Positions 11,359 through 18,835 of a stretch of 64,000 nt of DNA are shown in pieces (positions within the stretch are counted from its first letter, which is position 1; each line of letters starts with the position of its first letter). The notes beneath the pieces are model-generated. The model searched no databases. It worked only from the letters and a program-made list of their open reading frames with translations, and was not told the DNA's origin. The position numbers and the translations under genes were made by a program. Origin of the DNA: Hyphomicrobium sp. (GTDB taxonomy: Bacteria; Pseudomonadota; Alphaproteobacteria; Rhizobiales; Hyphomicrobiaceae); NCBI GenBank assembly GCA_022844105.1, contig JALHMJ010000002.1, positions 357,836-421,835 of the forward strand, written 5' to 3'.

Positions 11359-11418
11359 TTGATACCGGTTTTCTTTTTTGTGCGCGTCCCGGCTGCTCTT
11401 AGAGGAGACTGCGCCGCC

Positions 11419-11946
11419 ATGTCCCCCGCCCAGCGCCGCCGCGAGGCGCATGCCTATCGCCGAAGTGCATCCAAGTTCGTCACGGTCATCATGAGCGTCG
11501 GTCTGGCGTGTTCCGTCGCCGGAGCCGTTGGCGCTTGGCAAGGCTATGTGACCCGTTCATGGCCGACGACGCAAGCCGTGCTTTTGACAAACAAATTAGA
11601 GCACGGGATCGAGACGCGTCGCGTGCCGATGACCGACAAGCAGCGCGGTGGCGTTGAGGAAACAATTGCAACCGAAACGCTCACCCTTGCCTATCGCTAC
11701 ACGGTCGATGGCACAACGTTCGAAGGCCAAAAGTTAGAACCATGGGATTTTGGCTTGCCGGCCAAGGCGCGAGCCATCGCCGCGCTCGCCCCCGGCGCGA
11801 CCCTTTCCGTCGCTTACGACACGCGCGATCCGCGCCGCTCATACTTGCTGCCAGGCCCGAGCACGACGGCGTTGACGCTTTTAACGCTGGGGCTCGTCCT
11901 GATGATGGTTGGATTCATCGCCGGGCGCGTCATCCGCCGCGCCTGA
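11419..11946 (+). CDS. DUF3592-type membrane protein
   Basis: A 175-residue protein with one membrane segment near residues 20-42 and another near 145-168. The extracytoplasmic domain between them has the pattern of DUF3592 proteins, with SWPTTQAVLLT, TLAYRYTVDGTTFEG and VAYDTRDPRRSYL. The ATG at 11419 follows GAGGAGA; a TTG at 11359 would add 20 residues of poor quality. Function is unknown. It ends the bactofilin/peptidase-like run and is convergent with the CoA-transferase gene. Confidence 0.75.
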   Translation: MSPAQRRREAHAYRRSASKFVTVIMSVGLACSVAGAVGAWQGYVTRSWPTTQAVLLTNKLEHGIETRRVPMTDKQRGGVEETIATETLTLAYRYTVDGTTFEGQKLEPWDFGLPAKARAIAALAPGATLSVAYDTRDPRRSYLLPGPSTTALTLLTLGLVLMMVGFIAGRVIRRA

Positions 11947-11970
11947 CCGGCGCGGCGGCGAGTGATCGGC

Positions 11971-13923
11971 TTATTCCGCCGCCTGGCTGTCGAGGAAAGC
12001 GTGGGCGTCTTCCTGGCGTTCGAAAATGTGCGGTGCAAGTCCTCGCTTGGACAGCGCTTCCTGCATCTTCAACCGCATGAACGCCGATGTCGTGTAGCGC
12101 GTCGTGGTCAGGTAGTGATCGTCCATCATGTACTGAATCATCTCGGCGTATTTGTCGTAGAGATCCTCCGCGATGCGGCATCCGTCATGATTGACCACCG
12201 AATTGACGCGGCGTCCCGCGGCGACGCATGCGGCGACCAGCGTCTTGCGAAGATCATCGATGTCGGTCTTCTTGCGCACGCTCCAGCCTTCGAGGTTGAC
12301 GAACAGGATATTGCGGTCGCTGTCGTAGCTGACACGTTCCGAAAGCTTGAGGTTGAGCAATTCGGAAAGCAATTCCATCGGGTCGTCGACGAAGATACGC
12401 CGGTCCATCGGCATCGGCTTGTTGATGATCGGCTTGAAGTCCATCTGCGCGAGAATGTGCTTTTCGATGTCGATGCCGGGCGCCACCTCGATCAACTCCA
12501 GACCGCCGGGCGTCAACTGGAACACGCAGCGCTCCGTGACATAAATCACCGGCTGCGACTTGCGGCAGGCGTACGGGCCGGAGAACGTGATCTGCTCGAC
12601 ATTATTGACGAACTTGCGCGACCGGCCTTCCTTGACGATCTTCATTTTCCCATAATGGACTTCCACTTCCAGTCCACCGGCCGTGAATGTGCCGGCAAAC
12701 ACCACGGCGCGGGCATTTTGCGAAATGTCGATGAAGCCGCCGCAGCCGTTCAGCCGCCCGCCGAATTTTGACGTGTTGACGTTGCCGAATTGATCGCACT
12801 CCGCCATGCCCAGACACGTCAGGTCGAGACCGCGTCCATGATAGAAATCAAACATCTGGTTCTGATCGATGATCGCGTGCGCATTGGCTGACGCGCCAAA
12901 ACTAGATCCACCCGCAAGCACGCCGCCGATGGCCCCGGCCTCCGTCGTCATGGTGATGTAGGGCGTGACGCGTTCTTCGGCGGCAACCGCTGCGACACCG
13001 TCGGGTGCGCCGACACCAAGATTGATGACGCCATTGAGCGGCAATTCGAACGCGGCGCGCCGCGCAATGATCTTGCGCTCGTCGAATTCCATCCTATTCA
13101 TATTCTCGACGGGAATACGTATCTCGCCGGAAAGCGCCGGATCATACATGACGCCGTAGTTCATGCGATGCATCTCGGGTTGCTCCGCGACAACCACGCA
13201 ATCAACGAGAATGCCGGGAACACGCACGTCCTTGGGCTTTATCGACCCCTGTTCGACAATGCGTTCGACCTGCGCGATGACCACGCCGCCATTGTTGTGC
13301 GCCGCCATGGCCTGCGCCAGAACGTCAAGGGTCAGGCACTCCTTCTCCATCGACAGATTGCCGGACGGATCGGCACTGGTCGCGCGAATGAGAGCGACGT
13401 CGATTGGCGTCGCCTTATAGAACAGCCACTCCTCGCCTTCGACCTCGACGTGCTTGACGATATCTTCCTTGGTTAGTTCATTGACCTTGCCGCCGCCTAG
13501 TCGCGGATCGACATAAGTATGCAGACCGACTTTAGTGAACAGCCCAGGTGATCCCGCCGCGCACGAGCGGTACAGTTTCGAAATCACGCCCTGCGGCAGG
13601 TTATAACCGGTGATCTTATTTTCCTGCGCCGCCTGCGCGACTTTCGGCATGCGGCCGAAGTTGGCGGCGATGACGCGCGTGAGTAAACCTTCGTGATGCA
13701 ATCGGCCGGTGCCCAGTCCCTTGGAATCTCCGGCCCCCGCGCACATGATAAGCGTCAGGCCCTTCGGCGCGTGCGTGTCGACATATCGCTTTTCGAGCGC
13801 GGCATGGAGTGCTTCGGGAATGCAGCTTTGCACAAAGCCGGTCGTGCAGACGACATCGCCGTCCTTCACGAGCGCAATAGCTTGTTCAGCGGATATGACT
13901 TTATTCGTCGCTCGGGCTTCCAT
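11971..13923 (-). CDS. Family I acyl-CoA:acetate/propionate CoA-transferase with C-terminal extension
   Basis: A 650-residue fused alpha-beta CoA-transferase of the YdiF/Pct type. The N-terminal half carries TTGFVQSCIPEAL and GKVNELTKED; the C-terminal half has the catalytic glutamate in MTTEAGAIGGV, where the glutamyl-CoA thioester forms. Relatives are about 520 residues; here about 120 extra residues follow (from roughly NLEGWSVRKK), with conserved-looking Tyr/Met-rich sequence. The enzyme moves CoA between short-chain acyl-CoAs and acids, which fits a PHB- or propionate-metabolising cell. The ATG follows GGGAG at 11 bases. Confidence 0.88.
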   Translation of the reverse strand: MEARATNKVISAEQAIALVKDGDVVCTTGFVQSCIPEALHAALEKRYVDTHAPKGLTLIMCAGAGDSKGLGTGRLHHEGLLTRVIAANFGRMPKVAQAAQENKITGYNLPQGVISKLYRSCAAGSPGLFTKVGLHTYVDPRLGGGKVNELTKEDIVKHVEVEGEEWLFYKATPIDVALIRATSADPSGNLSMEKECLTLDVLAQAMAAHNNGGVVIAQVERIVEQGSIKPKDVRVPGILVDCVVVAEQPEMHRMNYGVMYDPALSGEIRIPVENMNRMEFDERKIIARRAAFELPLNGVINLGVGAPDGVAAVAAEERVTPYITMTTEAGAIGGVLAGGSSFGASANAHAIIDQNQMFDFYHGRGLDLTCLGMAECDQFGNVNTSKFGGRLNGCGGFIDISQNARAVVFAGTFTAGGLEVEVHYGKMKIVKEGRSRKFVNNVEQITFSGPYACRKSQPVIYVTERCVFQLTPGGLELIEVAPGIDIEKHILAQMDFKPIINKPMPMDRRIFVDDPMELLSELLNLKLSERVSYDSDRNILFVNLEGWSVRKKTDIDDLRKTLVAACVAAGRRVNSVVNHDGCRIAEDLYDKYAEMIQYMMDDHYLTTTRYTTSAFMRLKMQEALSKRGLAPHIFERQEDAHAFLDSQAAE

Positions 13924-14247
13924 GGATGCGGCGTCTCCCAGTGGTCATTGTTCGTTCGGGATCTTTGGCGTCCCGCCCGCAGTCGTTTCGCAATTGGATC
14001 ATACTTGCGGCGCAAATTCATAGCGGCAACTGCCGGCCGGGCGTCCTACTCACCTGGGTAGAACCTGCCTATCCGCAAGCCGCGGCGGTCGCGCGCAGCC
14101 TCTTCGTGTGCAATGCAACATCGCCTGGCCATCCTCCAGACCGATGAGAACGCTGGGCTCCTCCCCAACTATGGCCGTATTCGACCGTATATTCGCGCCG
14201 CTCAGCTTTCGAACCCTGGCTCGAACGTAACGGAGACGAGTGCGGCC
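13924..14247. other. Intergenic region between divergent genes
   Basis: 324 bases between the CoA-transferase start and the next exported protein. It must hold promoters for both directions. No convincing -35/-10 pair, RNA motif or coding frame with a good ribosome-binding site was seen. Confidence 0.5.
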
Positions 14248-14724
14248 ATGCGTTCATCAGTTTTGAAGATTTTGGCATTTGCCGCGGCATTCGTTGCAGG
14301 TTTGTCCACGGTCGCCCTGGCAACAACCTTCAGCGATCTCGCCGGGACGTGGCGCGGCGTTGGTCGTGTGCAGCTGCTGACCGGTCAATCCGAAGCGCTG
14401 AGTTGCAAAGCGTACTTTACCGCCAAGGACGCCGGCGCGGGCCTGGGTATCGCGCTCGCCTGCGCCAGTCCCTCCAACAAGATCGACCTCCGCGCCGCGC
14501 TGACCCAAGCCGGTGAGGCCATTTCCGGCACGTGGGAGGAACGCTCATTCAATTCCACCGGCTCGGTCACCGGAACGTTCACCAACGACCGGATCGAGAT
14601 GAAAATTGACGGCACCATCAAGGCCACCATGTCGATCACGCTGGAAGGCAAGAGCCAGTTGATCTCCATTGCCACCGATGGCCAGGGCTTCGCCTCCGTC
14701 GACCTGGAACTGGAACGCAGTTAG
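14248..14724 (+). CDS. Small exported protein, function unknown
   Basis: A 158-residue protein with a clear signal peptide (MRSSVLKILAFAAAF, cleavage probably after VALA near residue 26). The mature part starts TTFSDLAGTWRG and is beta-rich, reminiscent of small lipocalin-like or avidin-like periplasmic folds, but no family can be named. The ATG at 14248 is preceded by GGAG. Confidence 0.6.
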   Translation: MRSSVLKILAFAAAFVAGLSTVALATTFSDLAGTWRGVGRVQLLTGQSEALSCKAYFTAKDAGAGLGIALACASPSNKIDLRAALTQAGEAISGTWEERSFNSTGSVTGTFTNDRIEMKIDGTIKATMSITLEGKSQLISIATDGQGFASVDLELERS

Positions 14725-14832
14725 TCCCCCTTCCGGGGCTCCCGCATCACCCCGGCCCCACCGATTCATGTTAAGTTGATCCATGATCGAGTGCTTCGGC
14801 TCCGGCCGACCGCCGTCTTTGGAGACCGCCAT

Positions 14833-15219
14833 ATGCTCACCATTCGCCCGAAATCCTGGACTCCACAGCTTTTGACGGCGGCTCTGGCGGCAGCCTTGAT
14901 AAGCGCGAGCTGGGCTCCCGCAGACGCCGGGTTCAGACGTGACCGCGGCAATAACGGCAACGGCGATGGCTACGTGATCGCCGACAGCCGCTTTGGTAAC
15001 GGCAGCGTGCGCGGCGCTGTCCGCGAAGGCCGCAGCGGACTGCAAGTCCAGCTGCCCGGCGGCACTTGGGAATATTGCCGGGCCAGTTGCTCGGAAACAC
15101 TGCGGGTCCAGACCGTCGACATTTTTGCCAATCAGGACGAGCTGAGGGGTTTCGGCACGGCATTGCAAGAGTGCGGGATTTTCGGCTGCCTCGACGTGAG
15201 TGCCCGCTTCCGCGAGTGA
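14833..15219 (+). CDS. Small secreted protein with paired cysteines, function unknown
   Basis: A 128-residue protein with a signal peptide (LLTAALAAALISASWAPADA, cleavage near residue 32) and a Gly/Asn/Arg-rich start of the mature chain. Four cysteines (CRASCS and CGIFGC) suggest disulfides in the periplasm. The ATG at 14833 has GGAGA nine bases upstream; a TTG at 14776 is less likely. The stop is one base from that of the convergent MBL hydrolase. Confidence 0.6.
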   Translation: MLTIRPKSWTPQLLTAALAAALISASWAPADAGFRRDRGNNGNGDGYVIADSRFGNGSVRGAVREGRSGLQVQLPGGTWEYCRASCSETLRVQTVDIFANQDELRGFGTALQECGIFGCLDVSARFRE

Positions 15220-15220
15220 A

Positions 15221-15877
15221 CTAGATAAGAAACGGATTGCTCTGCCGCTCAGCGCCAATCGTGCTCGTCGGGCCGTGGCCGCAGATGAAGGCGAACTCGT
15301 CGCCGAGTGGAAATAGCTTCGTCTTGATGGCCGCAATCAACGCGTCGTGATCGCCATAGGGAAAATCGGTGCGGCCGATCGAGCCCCGGAAGATGACATC
15401 GCCGGCCAACATGAATTTTTGCGGCTTGTTAACGAACACGACTGACCCCGGCGAATGGCCAGGGCAGTGTAGGATTTCGAATGAGTGGCCCGCGACCGTG
15501 ACCGTGTCGCCCTCTTCAAGCCAGCGGTCCGGCGTGACGTTGCGGGCTGGAATGCTGTAGGCCGCGCCTTGCGCTTCAAGATGATCGAGCAGGATTTTGT
15601 CGGCCTTGTGCGGACCCTCGATTTTCACACCCAGCATTTTTCGTAGTTCGTCGGCACCGCCGGCATGATCGATATGACCGTGCGTCAGCAGGATTTTCTC
15701 GATTTTGACGCCGACCTCCGCGATCGCCGCCTGGATCTGCCCAAGATCTCCGCCCGGATCGACGATGGCGCCGACCTTGGTCGCATCGTCCCAGATCAGC
15801 GTGCAATTCTGCTGGAACGGCGTCACTGGAATAATCGCTGCCTTGAGCTCTACCTTCGCATGTGCCCGTTCGTTCAT
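15221..15877 (-). CDS. Glyoxalase II-like metallo-beta-lactamase-fold hydrolase
   Basis: A 218-residue MBL-fold protein in the hydroxyacylglutathione-hydrolase/persulfide-dioxygenase-like group. Metal ligands are visible: HGHIDH at residues 66-71, LHCPGHSPGS with the third His, LAGDVIFRGSIGRTD with the bridging Asp, and FICGHGPTST with the final His. The short length, lacking the C-terminal domain of true GloB, fits the YcbL-type subgroup. It runs opposite to its upstream neighbours. Confidence 0.88.
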   Translation of the reverse strand: MNERAHAKVELKAAIIPVTPFQQNCTLIWDDATKVGAIVDPGGDLGQIQAAIAEVGVKIEKILLTHGHIDHAGGADELRKMLGVKIEGPHKADKILLDHLEAQGAAYSIPARNVTPDRWLEEGDTVTVAGHSFEILHCPGHSPGSVVFVNKPQKFMLAGDVIFRGSIGRTDFPYGDHDALIAAIKTKLFPLGDEFAFICGHGPTSTIGAERQSNPFLI

Positions 15878-15967
15878 AGTGCCTCCGCTCCGGCGCGCGC
15901 TCGCCGCCTTGCTCGAAATCAGTTACCTAATGCGAACGCCGTTTCGGCGCGACACCTTTTGCACACC

Positions 15968-16489
15968 TCAACGCGCCTTCACCGGCAAAGGATGCAGCTG
16001 CGGGATGATGGCTGCGGCGAGTTGCAAATGCTCGCTGATGACGCCGCGAAGTTTGCCCATCTCTCCGGCAACTGCCCGCAACTTGGGCGCGGGCCCCTGC
16101 ACAAGGATCACTTCCAGCGTCTTCTCGCCGGTCAGGTGCACATGCAGAGACGAGATGACTTCGTCAATATAGCGGCGTTGCAGATCAGCGAGCCGCTGCT
16201 GCAATCCACCCACAGTGTGGTCGTAGAACAGCGTGATCGTGCCGACCATCACATCCTCGCCGGCATCGCTTTTTATCTCCACCAAAGCCCGATGGACGAA
16301 GTCCGCAACTGCCTGAGAACGGCTTAAAAATCCGCGCTGAGCGACAACCGTATCGAGATCGGACAACAGCTCTTCCGGCAGCGAAATCGTAATCCGGCTG
16401 ACCGACCCCCGTTTCGCCGGCGCGCTCGATTGCAGCCGCCGCCGGGCCGCTATCGAAGTCCGCTTTGATCGTGACGTTCTCACAACCAT
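15968..16489 (-). CDS. nikR: NikR-like ribbon-helix-helix regulator lacking the metal-site cysteine
   Basis: A 173-residue protein: an Arg-rich tail of ~30 residues, a ribbon-helix-helix DNA-binding domain (SRITISLPEELL, residues 31-42, to about 70), then an ACT-like sensor domain. In E. coli NikR nickel is held by His76, His87, His89 and Cys95. Here the matching positions are His91, His116, His118 and Thr124: LHVHLTGEKTLEV keeps the spacing but has Thr in place of Cys. Nickel affinity or metal choice may therefore differ. The ATG at 16489 has GGGAG upstream. No nickel transporter, urease or hydrogenase gene is nearby. Confidence 0.82.
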   Translation of the reverse strand: MVVRTSRSKRTSIAARRRLQSSAPAKRGSVSRITISLPEELLSDLDTVVAQRGFLSRSQAVADFVHRALVEIKSDAGEDVMVGTITLFYDHTVGGLQQRLADLQRRYIDEVISSLHVHLTGEKTLEVILVQGPAPKLRAVAGEMGKLRGVISEHLQLAAAIIPQLHPLPVKAR

Positions 16490-16584
16490 GGCCCAATTAC
16501 TCCCGGTTGGCACGCTCCGTGCTCTGCCGTAGGGTATGACGAATTGTTGCAAACGTCATACCGTCATCAGCGGAGGGGAATATC

Positions 16585-17352
16585 ATGTTATGGGCAGACA
16601 AGGCTTGGCCTGAAGTTCCAGCCGCGCTGGCCGCTGTCAATGGCACAGCCATTCTGCCGGTGGGTGCCACCGAGCAGCATGGTCCGCAACTGGGCTGCGG
16701 CATGGATTTCATCCTCGCCGATAAGCTGTGCCGCCAAGTGTCGGAGGCGACCGGCGTCCCGATGTTGCCGACCGTGCCTTACGGTTGCTCTATCGGTCAT
16801 AGCCGCCGCTGGCCCGGAACCATCGCGCTCGATCCCATCCTGATGACGACGCTGATCACGCAGATCGGCACTTGGGCCTATCATTCGGGCGTGCGCCGCC
16901 TGTTCATCGTCAACACGCACGTCACGAATTTTGCCCCGATGCGCTGCGCGCTCGAAAACCTCCGCGCGACGTTCGACGATATGATGGTCTCGATCGTCAA
17001 CACCGGCCAGATGACGCCGCGCGTCAAGGCGGTGCACTTTTCCGATGGCGACGACTGGCACGCCAACGACGCGGAAACGTCGCTCATGCTGGCGGTCGCA
17101 CCGGAAATCGTTCGAGAAGATCAGATCGCGACCGCCGACGATCCCGACCGCACGGACGGTCTTGTCTTCTCACATCCCGTCAATCGCACCAGCAAGAATG
17201 GCGTCACAGGTTATCCGAGCCGTGCCACGAGGCAGAAAGGCGAGGATCTGTTCGCCATGATGGTCGAGGATCTGGCCGCCATGATCCGCCGCGGCATCAA
17301 CGAAACGCCGCCGCTGGATGCATCCTACAACACACCGTTTTCCAACACCTGA
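16585..17352 (+). CDS. Creatininase-family amidohydrolase
   Basis: A 255-residue protein of the creatininase/MftE/FAPy-deformylase family. Metal-binding motifs are present: [12 protein letters not shown] (residues 30-41), NTHVTNF near 112 and [10 protein letters not shown] near 157-166. The family hydrolyses cyclic amides or formamides; the substrate cannot be set from sequence. The gene ends 29 bases before the glutamine synthetase gene, so an operon is likely, and the pair may handle an amide or amine nitrogen source. Confidence 0.85.
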   Translation: MLWADKAWPEVPAALAAVNGTAILPVGATEQHGPQLGCGMDFILADKLCRQVSEATGVPMLPTVPYGCSIGHSRRWPGTIALDPILMTTLITQIGTWAYHSGVRRLFIVNTHVTNFAPMRCALENLRATFDDMMVSIVNTGQMTPRVKAVHFSDGDDWHANDAETSLMLAVAPEIVREDQIATADDPDRTDGLVFSHPVNRTSKNGVTGYPSRATRQKGEDLFAMMVEDLAAMIRRGINETPPLDASYNTPFSNT

Positions 17353-17381
17353 ATTCTCAATCCAACCTACGGGGGACCTGC

Positions 17382-18743
17382 ATGGCTCATGATCCAAGGC
17401 TCGACGCGCTGATGACCGATTTGAAAGCCCGCGGGGTCAAATACTGCATGGGCGCCTATGTCGATATCCACGGGTGTCAGAAGGGCAAGGTCGTTCCGAT
17501 CGATCATCTCCACCACATGGCGGCAGGGTCCGAGCTCTATACAGGCTATGCCGTCGACGGCATGGGTCAGGCGCCCAACGACGACGAATTCGCCTCGATC
17601 CCCGACTTCGATCACCTCGTTCAGTTGCCGTGGGAGCCCAAGATCGCCTGGATGCCGGCTGACATTCACTTCAAAGGCCAGCCCTACACCCTGTCGACCC
17701 GCGTGGCATTGAAGACCATGCAAACCGAGGCGGCCAAGATGGGTCTCGGCTTCAACCTCGGCATCGAGTGCGAAATATTCGTACTCAAAAAGATGCCGGA
17801 TGGCTCACTCGCCATTCCCAACCCCGACGATAAGCTGATCAAGCCCTGCTATGACATTCGCGGCTTCATGGGCAATTTCACCTGGCTCGACCGGATGGCC
17901 ACGACCATCAATGAGCTGGGCTGGGACCTCTACTCCTTCGACCACGAAGATGCGAACGGACAGTACGAATTCGATTTCGCTTACGCCGATGCGCTGACGA
18001 CGTGCGATCGCTTCACCTTCTTCCGCATGATGGCCAAACAATACGCCGAAGACCTAGGGCTGCTGGCGACATTGATGCCCAAGCCCTACGCCAACCGCAC
18101 CGGCAATGGCGCGCATTTCAACATGTCGCTCTACGATCTCGACACGAAAGCAAACCTCTTCAAATGCAATCCGGCGGACGATCCGCGCGGGCTCGGCCTG
18201 ACCCCGACGGGCTATCATTTTATCGGCGGCATCTTGCGCCACGGGCGCGCCCTCTGTGCCGCTTTCGCACCGACCGTGAACAGCTACAAGCGGCTCGTAC
18301 GCCGCGGCGCCATGGCAACGTTTTCCTGGGCGCCGGTCTTCAACTCATACGGCTCCAACAACCGCACCAATTCCATTCGCGTCCCCATGGGCGGCGGTCG
18401 CTGCGAAAGCCGCAATGCCGACGGCGCGCTCAATCCCTATCTTGCTGCGACGTTGGCGCTCGCGGCCGGCCTTGAAGGCGTGCGCGAGAAAATCGATCCC
18501 GGCCATCCCAACGACGACAATCTCTACGAGATCAGCGAAGAAGCGCGCCGCGCCCGCGGGATAGATTTCCTGCCGCAGAATCTTGATGAAGCGGTCGATG
18601 CGTTCGAAGCCGACCCGCTCGTTGAAAAGACGCTCGGCACGGCCCTGCGCGATGAGTTCGTGCGCTACAAGCGTGAGGAATGGCGCGAGTACCACCTCTC
18701 GATTTCGCCGTGGGAAATCGAGCGTTACAGCCATATGTTTTGA
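17382..18743 (+). CDS. Type III (GlnT) glutamine synthetase / gamma-glutamylmethylamide synthetase family
   Basis: A 453-residue glutamine-synthetase-fold ligase. Visible catalytic-region features include [34 protein letters not shown] and [10 protein letters not shown]. Length and sequence fit the GlnT group (TIGR03105-like), which includes gamma-glutamylmethylamide synthetase of methylotrophs. Without N-methylglutamate synthase or dehydrogenase genes nearby, ammonia and methylamine cannot be told apart as substrates. GGGGGACCTGC precedes the ATG at 17382. It is cut off downstream by a nested palindrome. Confidence 0.88.
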   Translation: MAHDPRLDALMTDLKARGVKYCMGAYVDIHGCQKGKVVPIDHLHHMAAGSELYTGYAVDGMGQAPNDDEFASIPDFDHLVQLPWEPKIAWMPADIHFKGQPYTLSTRVALKTMQTEAAKMGLGFNLGIECEIFVLKKMPDGSLAIPNPDDKLIKPCYDIRGFMGNFTWLDRMATTINELGWDLYSFDHEDANGQYEFDFAYADALTTCDRFTFFRMMAKQYAEDLGLLATLMPKPYANRTGNGAHFNMSLYDLDTKANLFKCNPADDPRGLGLTPTGYHFIGGILRHGRALCAAFAPTVNSYKRLVRRGAMATFSWAPVFNSYGSNNRTNSIRVPMGGGRCESRNADGALNPYLAATLALAAGLEGVREKIDPGHPNDDNLYEISEEARRARGIDFLPQNLDEAVDAFEADPLVEKTLGTALRDEFVRYKREEWREYHLSISPWEIERYSHMF

Positions 18744-18773
18744 TCGGCGATTGAAGGGGTCGGGCAGGTTGAC

Positions 18774-18804
18774 GGGGTCAGACCCCCTATCGGGGTCTGA
18801 CCCC
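18774..18804. repeat. Nested palindrome, REP-like or terminator
   Basis: GGGGTCAGACCCC (18774-18786), five bases, GGGGTCTGACCCC (18792-18804). Each 13-mer is itself palindromic around its centre and the two are reverse complements. GGGGTCAGACCCC-type sequences are known from REP-like families linked to IS200-type transposases in other bacteria. It may also stop transcription from both glutamine synthetase and the convergent gene, though no T-run follows. Confidence 0.75.
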
Positions 18805-18831
18805 ATATCCCATATCCCGCCCGCATATCCC
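18804..18831. repeat. Short direct repeats CATATCCC
   Basis: Three copies of CATATCCC at 18804-18811, 18811-18818 and 18824-18831, directly beside the nested palindrome and before the end of the carbamoyltransferase gene. Confidence 0.7.
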
Positions 18832-18835
18832 CCAT

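Noticed and set aside
13926-14147. A 73-codon frame in the divergent gap before 14248
   Set aside because: No ribosome-binding site and no similarity to any family I know; treated as non-coding.
16872-17381. A long in-frame extension upstream of the glutamine synthetase gene
   Set aside because: It runs out of frame through the creatininase gene and is His/Arg-rich; the ATG at 17382 with GGGGGAC upstream matches the family start.
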